Counted from the first letter of the stretch, positions 34,156 to 43,362 are shown. The stretch: 53,925 nucleotides of DNA from Labilithrix sp. (GCA_028287035.1 JAQBQL010000147.1:1-53925); one strand, 5' to 3'. Made by a program: numbers and translations. Notes: a model not told the origin generated them from the sequence alone.

Positions 34156-35234
34156 CGCCCGCGTTTCTCGACGAGACGCTTCCGGAGGAGGACGGCGTTC
34201 GAGCGAGCGCGACGGCTCTCCTGCAGCTGCGCGAAGACCCCCTGGCGGGCGGCGCGCTCGGCCCGCTCGGTCTCGAGCTTCTCCCACGAGCGGTACCGCT
34301 CCTCGGAGATCGTACCGGCCGCGATGGCGGCGCGGATCGCGCAGCCGGGCTCGCTCACGTGGCGGCAGTCCGTGTACTTGCACGCGACGCTGAGCTCGGC
34401 GACGTCGGCGAAGGCGCGCTCGGCGTCCTCGTCCGCGGCGCCCGCTTGCCAGGGCTTGAGCTCGCGCATCCCCGGCGTGTCGACGAGCAGGCCCGCGCCC
34501 GGCACCGCGAAGAGCGCGCGGCGCGTCGTCGTGTGGCGCCCGCGCTTGTCGTGCTCGCGGACCGCGCCCTCCGGCTGGGCGGGGCGGCCGAGCAGCGCGT
34601 TGACGAGCGCCGACTTGCCGACGCCGGAGGAGCCCACGAGCGCCGCGGTGCTTCCCGGAGGCATCGCGGCCCGGAGCTCGCCCAAGCCCTGACCGGTGCG
34701 CGCGCTCGTGAGCAGGGTCGGCCCCATGCCGGCGCTGCGGGCGGCGAGCGCCTCCGCCTCCTCGGTGAGGTCGGCCTTCGTGACGACGATGAGGGCATCG
34801 GCGCCGCTGGTCGCGATGGCGACGAGGTAGCGCTCGAGGCGCCGCTCGTTGAAGTCGCCGTCGACCGAGGTGACGACGAGCACGCGGTCGACGTTGGCGG
34901 CGATGGCCTGCGGCTCGGACCGCTCGCCCGCCGCCTGCCTCACGAAGGCGGTGCGCCGCGGGAGGATCCGCTCGAGGACCACGTCCTCCGAGCCGGCGAC
35001 GGTCGCGCCCACGAGCGCCCAGTCGCCGACCGCGATGCCGCCCTCCGGCGCGTCGCGGAGCGCCCGGCCACGGAGCGTGATCATCTGCGGCTCGGCGTGA
35101 GGCAGCCACACCTCGACGTGTGCACTGTACACGGACGCGACGCGCGCCGGACGCAGCCCGAGGGCGCGATCCTCGTCGGTCACGTGCTCGGCGACCCGCG
35201 CGGACCAGCCGAGCTCTTCGAGCGAGAGCGTCAC
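34152..35234 (-). CDS. rsgA: Ribosome small subunit-dependent GTPase RsgA
   Basis: 360-residue circularly permuted GTPase that assists late maturation of the 30S subunit. An OB-fold region is N-terminal. The G motifs then appear in the permuted order: the G4-type TKAD near residue 155, the P-loop GSSGVGKS near residue 210 and DTPG near residue 255. The zinc-binding segment CKYTDCRHVSEPGC is near residue 290. Length is typical for the family. Initiation is placed at the GTG at 35234; no ATG in frame gives a better start, and longer open frames upstream lack similarity. Its 3' end overlaps the kinase gene by 4 bp. Confidence 0.93.
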   Translation of the reverse strand: MTLSLEELGWSARVAEHVTDEDRALGLRPARVASVYSAHVEVWLPHAEPQMITLRGRALRDAPEGGIAVGDWALVGATVAGSEDVVLERILPRRTAFVRQAAGERSEPQAIAANVDRVLVVTSVDGDFNERRLERYLVAIATSGADALIVVTKADLTEEAEALAARSAGMGPTLLTSARTGQGLGELRAAMPPGSTAALVGSSGVGKSALVNALLGRPAQPEGAVREHDKRGRHTTTRRALFAVPGAGLLVDTPGMRELKPWQAGAADEDAERAFADVAELSVACKYTDCRHVSEPGCAIRAAIAAGTISEERYRSWEKLETERAERAARQGVFAQLQESRRARSNAVLLRKRLVEKRGR

Positions 35235-35430
35235 CGGCCCAGGTTTGCATTCCCGCCCCGACCCGGCAAGCGGGGTGCGGCCGCGTGGCAGGATGATCGG
35301 ATCGTTCGCATGGTCGACGCCTTGGCCCGGAGCCGGACCCGGGTCCGTGCTTCCCTGAGGCGAGGGCCCGTGAATCACGGCGGATCCCGCGCCTCGGCGA
35401 GCGGCACGCGCGCTGCAGCAGACCCGCTCG

Positions 35431-35829
35431 ATGTCCGAAACGCCGTCGCTCGCGAGCCGCCTCACCCTTTCGCCGCGCCACATCCCGGGGCGCTCGCTGT
35501 TCGTCGCCCGCGCCGCCGCGTACTTCAGCGTCTCGGGCGGGCCGAAGGTCGACCTCGCCTCGAAGGGCCCGCTCCGGCGCATCTTCCAGCGGCTCGTCGA
35601 GGCGCACCGCGAGCAGCCGCTGCGCGGCCTCACCGTCGCCGAGGTGTGGGCGGCCGGGTGGCCGGGCGAGGTCACCGTCGATCCCGCGGGCCGCGTCTAC
35701 TCGGGCATCTCGAAGCTGCGGCGGCTCGGGCTCGCCGATGTCGTCCGGCGCAGCGACGCCGGCTACCAGCTCGATCCGCGGGTGTGCGTCCTCGAGGAGG
35801 TCGCCGTGTTCACGCGGCTCGCGTCCTGA
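35431..35829 (+). CDS. Orphan winged-helix DNA-binding protein
   Basis: 132 residues. The C-terminal two thirds look like an OmpR/PhoB-type winged helix: LTVAEVWAAGWPGEVTVDPAG, then RVYSGISKLRRLGLADVVRRS, then the terminal hairpin GYQLDP. There is no receiver domain and no obvious ligand domain, so it may be a minimal DNA-binding protein or be controlled by protein partners. The stop codon lies at the very end of the convergent amidohydrolase gene, where the two stop regions abut. The 196 bp between it and rsgA contain no other gene that I can see. Confidence 0.6.
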   Translation: MSETPSLASRLTLSPRHIPGRSLFVARAAAYFSVSGGPKVDLASKGPLRRIFQRLVEAHREQPLRGLTVAEVWAAGWPGEVTVDPAGRVYSGISKLRRLGLADVVRRSDAGYQLDPRVCVLEEVAVFTRLAS

Positions 35830-37470
35830 TCAGTTGCACTTCACGAGCGGCGCGAGCGGGGCGAAGTCGTAGCCGTCGGGCGTCACCGCATCGACGTCGG
35901 TGAGCGCCGCCTCGAGCGCCGCCTTGATCATCGCGTGCGTCTGGTTCAGCTTCGACGCCGCGCTGTCCTCGGCGACGCACAGGAACTTCGCCGTGCCGCA
36001 GAGGGTGATCGACTCGCACCCGGGCGCCGTGGGCGCGGCGGGCTCGAGGGCCTTGTCGCCGAAGAGCACGCGCCCACCGACAATGGTGAGGCGCACGTCC
36101 TTCGGCCGCGCGGCGACGATCGACGCGTACGGGTCGGCGCTCGCCGCGGTGACGACCATGAGGTCGGCGAGCCCGCCCACGACGAGGCTCCCGATCCGGC
36201 CGGTGAGCCCGAGCGCGGCGGCGGCGCTGGTCGTCGTCATCGCCACGAGCTCGCGCGCGCCGAGCCGGTTGCCGAAGTGAGCGTCGTCCCACGCGTCGGC
36301 GAAGCGCAGCTCGTCGAGCAGGTTCTGGCTGCCGCCCATCGACCAGTCCGGCGCGAGCGCGATGCCGACCCCGGCGTCGAGCGCGGCCGGGATGTCCGTC
36401 GTCGTCCCGTAGAGGGCGACGTTGGAGGCGGGCGACCACGTGAGCCTCATGCCCGCGGCGGCCATCTGCGTGAACTCGGCGCTGCCGAACGCTGTGCCGT
36501 GGGTGATCGTCGTCTGGCCGGCGTAGAGGCATCCCGCCGAGGTCGACGCCGTGCCGAGCCGCGCGAACTCGGCGCGCGCGGCCTCGTCGGTGCCCTCGCC
36601 GACGTGGATCAGGTACGCGTCGGTCTTGCCTGACGTGTAGTTTGCACATACCCCGTCGGCCGCCGACTTCGAGGGCGGAAACAGCGCGCTCGTCTGCACC
36701 TTGTCCTGCCCGAGGCCGCTCTGGACGGCGTCGATGCTGCGCGCAACGGAGCCGAAGCAAGCCGAGGTGGTCCCGGCCAGCCCGACGATCGAGGTCGTGC
36801 CGGCGACGAGCCCCTTCAGCTCACCCCACTTGTCCATCTCGCACTTCAGGCTGCCGGGCCCGTCGTACGTCGACGGGCACCAGGTGGGCTTGCCCTGCGA
36901 GGCGTCCTCGAGGCACTGCTTCACGTCGAGCATCGCCTGGTAACGCGGCTCGGCGGTCCACGCGTTGTGGTTCGTGTACGTCTGCGAGGGCAGCCAGTCC
37001 TGATCGTCGAAGATGTCGAACAGGATGTGGTTGTGCGTGTCGATGAGGCCGGGGGCGATGACGCCGTGGGTGTCGATGATCGTCGCGCCCGTCGCGCCCA
37101 CCTGACCCTGGCAGCCGAGGCCGGGGGCCACGCACGTGATGAGCGTCCCCTCGACCAGCACCTGTCCGGCGAAGCTCGCCGCGCCCGTCACGACCGTACC
37201 GTTCAGCAGGATGCGGTCGGCAGCGCCAGGCGTGACCGTCGCCGGCTCACCGCCGGGAAGGCCGCCGTCGCTCGCGTCCACGTCGGGGCCGGCGTCGGTC
37301 TCCGCCGCGTCGCCGACCGCGGCCTCGGGGGCTCCGGCGTCGGTCTCACCACCATCGCTCGCGGGCGGCGGCGGGGGCGGCGGTGACGCACCCCCCGGGA
37401 GGTCGGCCGAGCCGCACGCGGCCACGACGAGGAGGGAGCAGACCGCGGCGAACAGACGAACGCGCGGCAT
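35830..37470 (-). CDS. Amidohydrolase-family lipoprotein
   Basis: 546-residue lipoprotein; signal ends VAAC (Cys19), then a Pro run and an Asp/Ala/Gly tether to about residue 75. The metal-dependent amidohydrolase domain follows, with GLIDTHNHI supplying the two N-terminal His ligands, LIHVGEG a third His, ITHGTAFG a fourth and LAPDWSMGG the catalytic Asp region. The C-terminal beta piece ends in GRIGSLVVGGLADLMVV, typical of the adenine/guanine deaminase-chlorohydrolase branch. Extracytoplasmic lipid-anchored amidohydrolases are less common than cytoplasmic ones. The substrate cannot be assigned. Confidence 0.85.
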   Translation of the reverse strand: MPRVRLFAAVCSLLVVAACGSADLPGGASPPPPPPPASDGGETDAGAPEAAVGDAAETDAGPDVDASDGGLPGGEPATVTPGAADRILLNGTVVTGAASFAGQVLVEGTLITCVAPGLGCQGQVGATGATIIDTHGVIAPGLIDTHNHILFDIFDDQDWLPSQTYTNHNAWTAEPRYQAMLDVKQCLEDASQGKPTWCPSTYDGPGSLKCEMDKWGELKGLVAGTTSIVGLAGTTSACFGSVARSIDAVQSGLGQDKVQTSALFPPSKSAADGVCANYTSGKTDAYLIHVGEGTDEAARAEFARLGTASTSAGCLYAGQTTITHGTAFGSAEFTQMAAAGMRLTWSPASNVALYGTTTDIPAALDAGVGIALAPDWSMGGSQNLLDELRFADAWDDAHFGNRLGARELVAMTTTSAAAALGLTGRIGSLVVGGLADLMVVTAASADPYASIVAARPKDVRLTIVGGRVLFGDKALEPAAPTAPGCESITLCGTAKFLCVAEDSAASKLNQTHAMIKAALEAALTDVDAVTPDGYDFAPLAPLVKCN

Positions 37471-37559
37471 CGTGACGATCGTACGCGCCCGGCCCCCTGC
37501 CCTCCCCCGGGATCACGAGCGCGGTCGAAGAACGCGGGGGCCATGTGGTATCGAAGGGC

Positions 37560-38123
37560 ATGTCGACCTCGCCGCGCTCGCGCGTCTCGTCCGTCCTCCT
37601 CCTCGGCCTTCTCGTGGTCGCCGGCGCGCCGTTCGGCTGCTCGCGGAGCACGCAGGAGGAGGAGCCCCGGCCGAGCAGCCGCCAGACGCAGCAGCTCGAC
37701 GAGGCGGTGGCATCGGCCGCCCACGCCGCTGCCGCCGCCTCCTCCGCGGCGGTGCTCGCACGGGGCACGGCTCCGCAAGCGTCGACCCAGGCGGCGCCCG
37801 ACGCGATCGCGGCGCAGCACGTCCTCGTCGCGTACAAGGGGGCCGAGCGCGCCCCCAAGGGCGTGACGCGGTCGAAGGACGAGGCAAGGAAGCGCGCCGC
37901 CGAGGTGGTGACGAAGGCGAGGGCCGGCGAGGACTTCAGCAAGCTCGTCGCCGAGTACTCGGACGATCCCGCCGCGAAGGAGCGCCAGGGCAGCCTCGGC
38001 AAGTTCACGCGGGACAAGATGAACAAGGCGTTCAGCGACGCCGCCTTCGCCCTCGGCGTCGACCAGACGAGCGACCCGGTCGAGACGCCGTTCGGGTTCC
38101 ACGTGATCCGCCGGAACCAGTGA
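37560..38123 (+). CDS. Parvulin-type peptidylprolyl isomerase lipoprotein
   Basis: 187-residue periplasmic or surface PPIase. From the ATG at 37560 the signal ends FGC (Cys27). A Gln/Ala-rich spacer leads to the rotamase domain: AQHVLVAYKGAERAPKG, DFSKLVAEYSDDP, RQGSLGKFTRDKM and FGFHVIRR. This matches PrsA/SurA-type parvulin modules, here only one, with no chaperone domain. It is followed after 12 bp by an unknown lipoprotein gene on the same strand. A GTG at 37545 would add five residues ahead of the signal. Confidence 0.88.
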   Translation: MSTSPRSRVSSVLLLGLLVVAGAPFGCSRSTQEEEPRPSSRQTQQLDEAVASAAHAAAAASSAAVLARGTAPQASTQAAPDAIAAQHVLVAYKGAERAPKGVTRSKDEARKRAAEVVTKARAGEDFSKLVAEYSDDPAAKERQGSLGKFTRDKMNKAFSDAAFALGVDQTSDPVETPFGFHVIRRNQ

Positions 38124-38135
38124 TAAGGTCTCGAG

Positions 38136-38996
38136 GTGCGTCTGCGCCTCACGGTTTTCGCCTTCTCGACCGGCCTTTGCGTCCTCGGCGCCGCCGGCGC
38201 GTGCAGCTCCTTCGGCGGTGAAGGCGAAGGCGGCGACGTCGTCCCCGACGCCTCGGGGCGCGACGCCGACGAAGTGGACGCAGTCGCCACGCGCGACGCG
38301 GCAGCGGCCGACGCGGAGGCAGGGCCGCTCGGTCCGTTCTGCGCGCGTCGGTCGGAGCCCGCCGCGCTGTGCGCCGACTTCGAGGACGGACGCGCGTTCA
38401 CCGCCGCGATCGGGCCCACCACCGGGACCGGCGTCATGGCCGTCGAGGACGCGGGGTTCGAGAGCGCGCACGCACTCCACGCGTTCTCACCGCAGAGCGG
38501 CACGATCATCTACGCATCCGCCGATACGCCGAAGGCAGGATCCCACTCGCGCACGCTCAGCTACGCGATGCGCATCGCGGCGAGCGTCGGGACGAGCGCG
38601 GTCACCACGGACCTCGTCCTCAACAAGGATGCGCCCATCACGTGCCGCTTCGGGCTCCGGCTGGGCAGCGACGTGAGCCGCGACCAGCTTGAGCCCGTCG
38701 GGCCGAGCGGGCAGTCGATGGGCAACGTCCCGATCACGCACAACCCGGCGAACGGCACGTGGTTCCGCGTGTCACTCAGGCTGTCGACCACCACCGCGGC
38801 CGGGGTCGCCTCGGCGAGCCTCGTCGCGCGCGTCACGATCGACGGGGCCGACGCCCTGAGCGCCGGCGAGGTGGTCACCAACTGCCCGTCGAGCACGCTG
38901 AACGCCGCCCCGGATCTGCTGCAGCTCGGCGTCAAGGACGTCGACAACTTCGGCGGCGACGTGTTCTTCGACGACGTGCTGCTCCAGGGCGACTGA
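38136..38996 (+). CDS. Lipoprotein with lectin-like beta domain, unknown function
   Basis: 286 residues from a GTG at 38136. The signal ends AGAC (Cys23) and is followed by a long Asp/Ala tether (about residues 30-65). The folded part begins with CARRSEPAALCADFEDG and contains strands such as ITCRFGLRLGSDV, TWFRVSLRLSTTTA and VFFDDVLLQ. The pattern is that of a jelly-roll or concanavalin-like domain in which FDDV closes the sandwich; this is inferred by eye. No catalytic residues are recognised. It is probably co-transcribed with the parvulin lipoprotein gene. Confidence 0.7.
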   Translation: MRLRLTVFAFSTGLCVLGAAGACSSFGGEGEGGDVVPDASGRDADEVDAVATRDAAAADAEAGPLGPFCARRSEPAALCADFEDGRAFTAAIGPTTGTGVMAVEDAGFESAHALHAFSPQSGTIIYASADTPKAGSHSRTLSYAMRIAASVGTSAVTTDLVLNKDAPITCRFGLRLGSDVSRDQLEPVGPSGQSMGNVPITHNPANGTWFRVSLRLSTTTAAGVASASLVARVTIDGADALSAGEVVTNCPSSTLNAAPDLLQLGVKDVDNFGGDVFFDDVLLQGD

Positions 38997-38998
38997 CC

Positions 38999-39991
38999 TC
39001 AGAGATTCACCGTTCGCATGCCCGCCTCGGCATAGCGCGGTCCCTCGGCGGCGCCGCGCGGGAAGACCCCCTCGATGGCCGCGAGGTCCTCGGCGGTGAG
39101 CCGCACGTCGAGCGAGCCGACGTTCTGCTCGAGATACGTGCGGCGCTTCGTGCCCGGGATGGGGACGATGAAGGGCTGCTGTGCGAGCACCCAGGCGAGA
39201 GCGAGCTGCGAGGCGGTGGCGCCCTTCTGCTTCGCGAGCTCCTCGACCTTCGCGACCAGCGCCAGGTTCCTCGCGAAGGCCTCGCCCGCGAAGCGCGGAT
39301 TCGTCCGGCGGAAGTCGTCTGCGGCGAGGTCCTCGGGCTTCTTGATCTGCCCGGAGAGGAAGCCGCGGCCGAGCGGGCTGTAGGCGAGGAAGCCGATGCC
39401 GAGCTCGCGGCACGTGGCGAGGATGTCGTCCTCGGGGTCGCGGCTCCACAGCGAGTACTCCGTCTGCACCGACGCGATCGGGTGCACGGCATGGGCACGG
39501 CGCAGCGTCGCCGAGCTCGCCTCGGAGAGCCCGATGGCGCGCACCTTTCCGGCCTTCACGAGGGAGGCGAGCGCCTCGACCGACTCCTCGATGGGCGTCG
39601 CCGGGTCCACGCGGTGGAGCTGGTAGAGATCGATGACGTCGGTTCCGAGGCGCTTCAGGCTGCCCTCGCACGACGCCTTGATGTACGCGGGCGTGCCGTT
39701 GATACCGCGCTTGGTCGGGTCGTTGGGGTCGCGGACGATCCCGCATTTCGTGGCGACGAGGAACTGCTCACGCTTGCCGGCGATGGCTTTGCCGACGAGC
39801 TCCTCGTTGGTGTGCGGACCGTACATGTCCGCGGTGTCGAGGAGGTTCACGCCGAGCTCGAGGCTGCGGTGGATGGTTGCGATCGACTCGGCGTCGTCGC
39901 GCGTGCCGTAGAAGTCGCTCATGCCCATGCAGCCGAGGCCGAGCGCCGGGACCTCGAGGGTGCCGAGCTTGCGGGTGGGAACGGTCGTCAT
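38999..39991 (-). CDS. Aldo/keto reductase
   Basis: 330-residue cytoplasmic NADPH-dependent oxidoreductase of the AKR superfamily. The catalytic tetrad is visible: Asp52 and Tyr57 in LLDTADMYG, Lys82 in VATKCG, and His126 in LYQLHRVDP. Cofactor-binding segments near the C-terminus ([16 protein letters not shown]) fit the family. The ATG at 39991 is used; the frame is open further upstream but overlaps the reductase gene behind it. It is the last gene of a five-gene minus-strand operon and is 23 bp from the FMN reductase. Substrate unknown. Confidence 0.93.
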   Translation of the reverse strand: MTTVPTRKLGTLEVPALGLGCMGMSDFYGTRDDAESIATIHRSLELGVNLLDTADMYGPHTNEELVGKAIAGKREQFLVATKCGIVRDPNDPTKRGINGTPAYIKASCEGSLKRLGTDVIDLYQLHRVDPATPIEESVEALASLVKAGKVRAIGLSEASSATLRRAHAVHPIASVQTEYSLWSRDPEDDILATCRELGIGFLAYSPLGRGFLSGQIKKPEDLAADDFRRTNPRFAGEAFARNLALVAKVEELAKQKGATASQLALAWVLAQQPFIVPIPGTKRRTYLEQNVGSLDVRLTAEDLAAIEGVFPRGAAEGPRYAEAGMRTVNL

Positions 39992-40014
39992 GCTTTCTTC
40001 TCCTCTTCGATGGC

Positions 40015-40584
40015 TCAGCGGGCGTGACCGCGCTGGGTGAACTTCATGACCTGCTGGCCGACCATGCGTAGCTGCTCGTGCATGGCGGGCACGCTGCAGG
40101 GCCCGCCCGGGGCGAACGTCGCCTCCGTCGTGTTGATCGCGGCGCCGAGCGGCGTCGGCCAGCCGCGCAGCGCGTGCACCACGTCGCGGAGGGACGTCAT
40201 CGTCGTCATCGTGGCCTGCCAGCCCCCGCCGGTGGCGATGCAGCCGACCGCCATCCCGTCGAGGTACGGACGCGCGTCGGTGCGCGTCTCCTCCAGCCAG
40301 TCGAGCGCGTTCTTGACGAGGCCCGAGATGGCGCCGTGATAACCGGGCGAAGCGATGATGAGCGCGTCGGCGCCGCGGACCTCGCCGAGCAGCCGCGCCG
40401 GCGCCGCGGCCAGCTCCTGACCGGGCGGGCCCGGCCGGTACATCGGAAGATCGAGCGCGTCGGCGCCGAGGAGCGACGTCTCCGCGCCCAGCTCGGCGCA
40501 CGCCGCGAGCGCGATGCGGAGGGCCTGCTCGGTCGACGATTGCGGGCGATGGGTCCCGCCGAGACCAACGACGCGGATGCTCAT
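40015..40584 (-). CDS. NADPH-dependent FMN reductase-family flavoprotein
   Basis: 189 residues with a flavodoxin-like fold. [12 protein letters not shown] at the N-terminus is the FMN phosphate-binding loop, and [19 protein letters not shown] is the conserved segment that stacks on the flavin in NADPH-dependent FMN reductases and chromate/quinone reductases. No membrane or signal sequence. It lies between the aldo/keto reductase and the enoyl-CoA hydratase with gaps of 23 and 16 bp, so these are co-transcribed. It may supply reduced flavin or detoxify quinones; the context does not decide. Confidence 0.9.
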   Translation of the reverse strand: MSIRVVGLGGTHRPQSSTEQALRIALAACAELGAETSLLGADALDLPMYRPGPPGQELAAAPARLLGEVRGADALIIASPGYHGAISGLVKNALDWLEETRTDARPYLDGMAVGCIATGGGWQATMTTMTSLRDVVHALRGWPTPLGAAINTTEATFAPGGPCSVPAMHEQLRMVGQQVMKFTQRGHAR

Positions 40585-40600
40585 GACGTCATGCCTTCCT

Positions 40601-41365
40601 TCACGTGCCACTCCAGCTGGGCGGGCGCTTCTCGGCGAAGGCGCGCGCGCCCTCCTTCGCGTCGGCGCTGCCGAGCACCTCGTCGACGATGGCGCGCTGA
40701 CGGGCGAACTGCTCACCGGGCGGCCAGCTGCGCGCCCCGGCGACGATCGCCTTCGAGGCCGCCACCGCGAGCGGCCCGTTCGCGGCGATCTTGCGGGCGA
40801 GCTCGCGCGCGCCGTCGAGCGCGCCGCCCTTCGGGGTGAGCACGTTGACGAGGCCGTGCCGGTGGGCCTCGGTCGCGGGGTAGAAGTCGCCGGTGAGGAT
40901 CCACTCGAGGGCGACGTTCGGCGGCAGCCGCGACGGCAGGCGGAGGAGGCCGCCCGCGCCGGCGACGAGGCCGCGCTTCGTCTCGGGCAGGCCGAGCTTC
41001 GCGTCCTCGGCGGCGACCACGAGATCGCACGCGAGCACGATCTCGAACCCGCCCGCGAGCGCGTAGCCCTCGACCGCGGCGAGCAGCGGCTTCTTCGGCG
41101 GCGCCTCGACGAGCCCCGCGAAGCCGCGGCCGGGGACATGCGGACGCTCGCCGCCGAGGAACGCCTTCAGGTCCATGCCCGCGCTGAAGGTGCCGCCGGC
41201 GCCGGTCAGGATTCCGATGACGAGGGAGGGGTCGCCGTCGAGCTGGTCCATCGCGCGCGCGATGCCCTCCGCGACGGCGCGGTTGATGGCGTTCCGCGCG
41301 TGCGGACGGTTGATGGTGACGAGGAGCACCGCCCCCTCGCGGGTGACCTCGACCTCGCTCTCCAT
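40601..41365 (-). CDS. Enoyl-CoA hydratase/isomerase (crotonase family)
   Basis: 254 residues. Crotonase motifs are clear: the SAGMDLKAF loop for the CoA and oxyanion site, ALAGGFEIVLACD containing the first catalytic Glu position, and GLPETKRGLVAGAGG containing the second. Both acidic residues of true hydratases are present, so hydration of a trans-2-enoyl-CoA is plausible. The enzyme is cytoplasmic. It sits 19 bp from the aminotransferase gene, within the minus-strand operon. A link to branched-chain acid metabolism through that aminotransferase is possible but unproven. Confidence 0.92.
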   Translation of the reverse strand: MESEVEVTREGAVLLVTINRPHARNAINRAVAEGIARAMDQLDGDPSLVIGILTGAGGTFSAGMDLKAFLGGERPHVPGRGFAGLVEAPPKKPLLAAVEGYALAGGFEIVLACDLVVAAEDAKLGLPETKRGLVAGAGGLLRLPSRLPPNVALEWILTGDFYPATEAHRHGLVNVLTPKGGALDGARELARKIAANGPLAVAASKAIVAGARSWPPGEQFARQRAIVDEVLGSADAKEGARAFAEKRPPSWSGT

Positions 41366-41384
41366 GGGCGCACTATAGCCCGGG

Positions 41385-42290
41385 TCAGACCGGGTGGAGC
41401 CAGGCGGCGTGCGCCGGGTCCTCGCCGGCGAGCACGCGGCGGAGGCGGTCCGACAGGCGCCGCGTCAGCGGTCCCTCGCGACCGTCGCCGAGCGAGCGTC
41501 CGTCCACCTCGCCGACGGCGCGCAGCGGAAGCGGCGTGCCCGTGAAGAAGGCCTCGTCGGCCTCGGTCAGGGCACGTGCGGGCAGCGAGACCTCCTCGGC
41601 GCGGAGCCCCTCCTCGCGCGCGAGCTCGAGGACCGTCGCCCTCGTGATCCCGGGGAGCACGCTGCCGAGCGCCGGCGTGCGGATGACGCCGTCCTTCACC
41701 ACGAACACGTTCGCGACCGGCGCCTCGGCAAGGTTGCCGTCGCGATCGAGCAGCACCACGTCGTCGGCGCCCGCCGCCTGCGCCCGTCGACGAGCGAGCA
41801 TCGGACCGAGATACGCCGCCGCCACCTTCGCCTCGGGCGGGAGCACGTCGGCGCTCGCCTTCCGCGCGTCATCGAACATGGCGACGCGGAGCGGCCGCGC
41901 CGGGGCGGTGTCCTCGAGCAGCTGCGCCGCGACCACCACGCGGGTGCGCGCGTCGCGGGGCAGGAGGTCGGACTCGCCCGAGGCATAGAGCACCGACCAC
42001 CGCACGAGGCCCGCCTCGCCCCCGCAGCGCGCGACCACCAGGGCCGCCGCGTCGACGAGCGCGGGCACGTCGAAACCGACCCCGAGCCCCACGATGCGTG
42101 CAGATTGCACCAGTCGCTCGACGTGCTCGCGCGGGCGGAAGAGCGCCACGCCGTGCCGCGTGCGGTGGAAGGAGCCCACGTCGAACACGAGGCTCCCGCG
42201 CTGCGCCGCATGGCCCAGCAGGGGCGTCGTCGCCGCGCTGACGTCGACGAGCTCGCCGTCGAGCCACAGGAGAGGCGCGGTGATCGCCAC
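41385..42290 (-). CDS. Class IV PLP aminotransferase (branched-chain/D-amino acid type)
   Basis: 301 residues from the GTG at 42290, which lies one base after the stop codon of the upstream M15-like gene. The fold-type IV features are LWLDGELVDVSAATTPLLGHA, Arg-rich FRPREHVERL, the likely PLP lysine in EAKVAAAYLGPM, DGNLAEAPVANVFVV and LPGITRATVLELA. This fits branched-chain amino-acid aminotransferase-like or aminodeoxychorismate lyase-like enzymes. The cytoplasmic enzyme is encoded directly after an exported protein, which is an unusual pairing. A much longer open frame in the same frame runs through the upstream gene and is rejected. Confidence 0.88.
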   Translation of the reverse strand: MAITAPLLWLDGELVDVSAATTPLLGHAAQRGSLVFDVGSFHRTRHGVALFRPREHVERLVQSARIVGLGVGFDVPALVDAAALVVARCGGEAGLVRWSVLYASGESDLLPRDARTRVVVAAQLLEDTAPARPLRVAMFDDARKASADVLPPEAKVAAAYLGPMLARRRAQAAGADDVVLLDRDGNLAEAPVANVFVVKDGVIRTPALGSVLPGITRATVLELAREEGLRAEEVSLPARALTEADEAFFTGTPLPLRAVGEVDGRSLGDGREGPLTRRLSDRLRRVLAGEDPAHAAWLHPV

Positions 42291-42291
42291 G

Positions 42292-43362
42292 TCAGCGGCG
42301 GCGTCGCCGGCGGCGGGCGCCGAGGCCGACCGCGGCGATGGCCAGCGCGGTCCCGGCGGTGCCGAGCGGCGACGACGTGCCCGAGGACGTGGAGCAGCCC
42401 GCGTTGGCGATGGTGGGGCTGTCATCGGCGCCGTGTCGCGTGGGACGGCTCGGCAGGGAGTTCTCCTCGCCGGACTCGTCGTCGGCGCTCGACTCGCCGT
42501 AGTCGCCGGTCTCCTCGCCCTCGGGGACGGGCGCCTCGGCGCCGCTGTCCACGTCGGGCGCCGCGTCGCTTTCCGGGGCGGCGTCGGGCGGCGGGCTCGA
42601 GGCGTCGGGCGGCGGGGTCGAGGCGTCGGGCGGCGGGCTCGAGGCATCGGGCGGCGGGCTCGAGGCGTCGGGCACGGTGCTCGCGTCGGCGCTCCCGTCG
42701 TCGGCCGTGGAGCCGTCGTCGGTGCCGGCGTCCGCGGTCATGGATCCTGCGTCGGTGCCGTCGTCCGCGTCCGTCGGCTCGAACCAGAGGGCGGTGTTGG
42801 CCGCCGCCTCCTCGGTGAGCTCGACGTGCAGGTGATCGATGTGCGGGACGGGTCCGCCGTAAGGGACGTCGTTGGTGCCGTTCGACCGCCACATCGAGCG
42901 ATCCCAGATGACGAGCTGGACGCCCGCGGCCTGCGCGTTGCGCACGAGCCAGTTGGCGACCTTGTCGCCCTTCGGGTTGGGCTTCCCGGCCACCATCGGG
43001 ATGAAGACGTCGAGCGCCCGCCCCGTGCCGTGCACGCTCATGCGGCCGACGTCGGCAGTGTTGCGCCGGCACGCGTAGCCGCCGACCGAGCTGATGGTGC
43101 CGAACGAGTCCATCAGGAGCTCGCCGAGGATGCGGCCGCCCGGTCGCAGCTTGCCTCCGCAGGCGGCAGCGGTGGTCCACTTCGGGGCGGGGTCGTAGAC
43201 GAGGCGGACCTTGGCGCCGGCGGCCTTGACGTCCGAGGGCAGCGTCCAGCGCCCGTTGCTCGCGGCGGCAGCGCTCGAGTCGTCGTCCTCGACGGACCCC
43301 GAGCAGGCGGCGACCGCCGCGACGAGGACGCTCAGGGCGGCGCCGGTGATCCACCGGGCCAC
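42292..43362 (-). CDS. M15-like peptidase lipoprotein with MYXO-CTERM tail
   Basis: 356 residues from a GTG at 43362, giving a signal that ends VAAC (Cys20). Upstream TTG extension to 43452 only adds non-signal residues. The catalytic domain carries SVHGTGRALDVFIP, the His and Asp zinc ligands of M15/VanY-like peptidases, and HIDHLHVEL with the third His. This predicts a peptidoglycan or surface peptide hydrolase. Residues about 195-310 are a low-complexity Asp/Ala/Pro linker with repeated DASSPPP units. The end, a Cys followed by a hydrophobic helix and RRRRRRR, is a MYXO-CTERM sorting signal. An N-terminal lipobox with a C-terminal sorting tail is unusual. Confidence 0.82.
   Translation of the reverse strand: MARWITGAALSVLVAAVAACSGSVEDDDSSAAAASNGRWTLPSDVKAAGAKVRLVYDPAPKWTTAAACGGKLRPGGRILGELLMDSFGTISSVGGYACRRNTADVGRMSVHGTGRALDVFIPMVAGKPNPKGDKVANWLVRNAQAAGVQLVIWDRSMWRSNGTNDVPYGGPVPHIDHLHVELTEEAAANTALWFEPTDADDGTDAGSMTADAGTDDGSTADDGSADASTVPDASSPPPDASSPPPDASTPPPDASSPPPDAAPESDAAPDVDSGAEAPVPEGEETGDYGESSADDESGEENSLPSRPTRHGADDSPTIANAGCSTSSGTSSPLGTAGTALAIAAVGLGARRRRRRR

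Noticed and set aside
35235..35430. tRNA or small RNA gene in the spacer before the winged-helix gene
   Set aside because: I could not find a cloverleaf, a TTC-type T-loop or a convincing promoter and terminator pair.
31588..35607. Very long minus-strand open frame opposite the 7TM kinase
   Set aside because: Composition is Arg/Glu/Ala-dominated with no recognisable domain, and the kinase and RsgA frames explain the same DNA.
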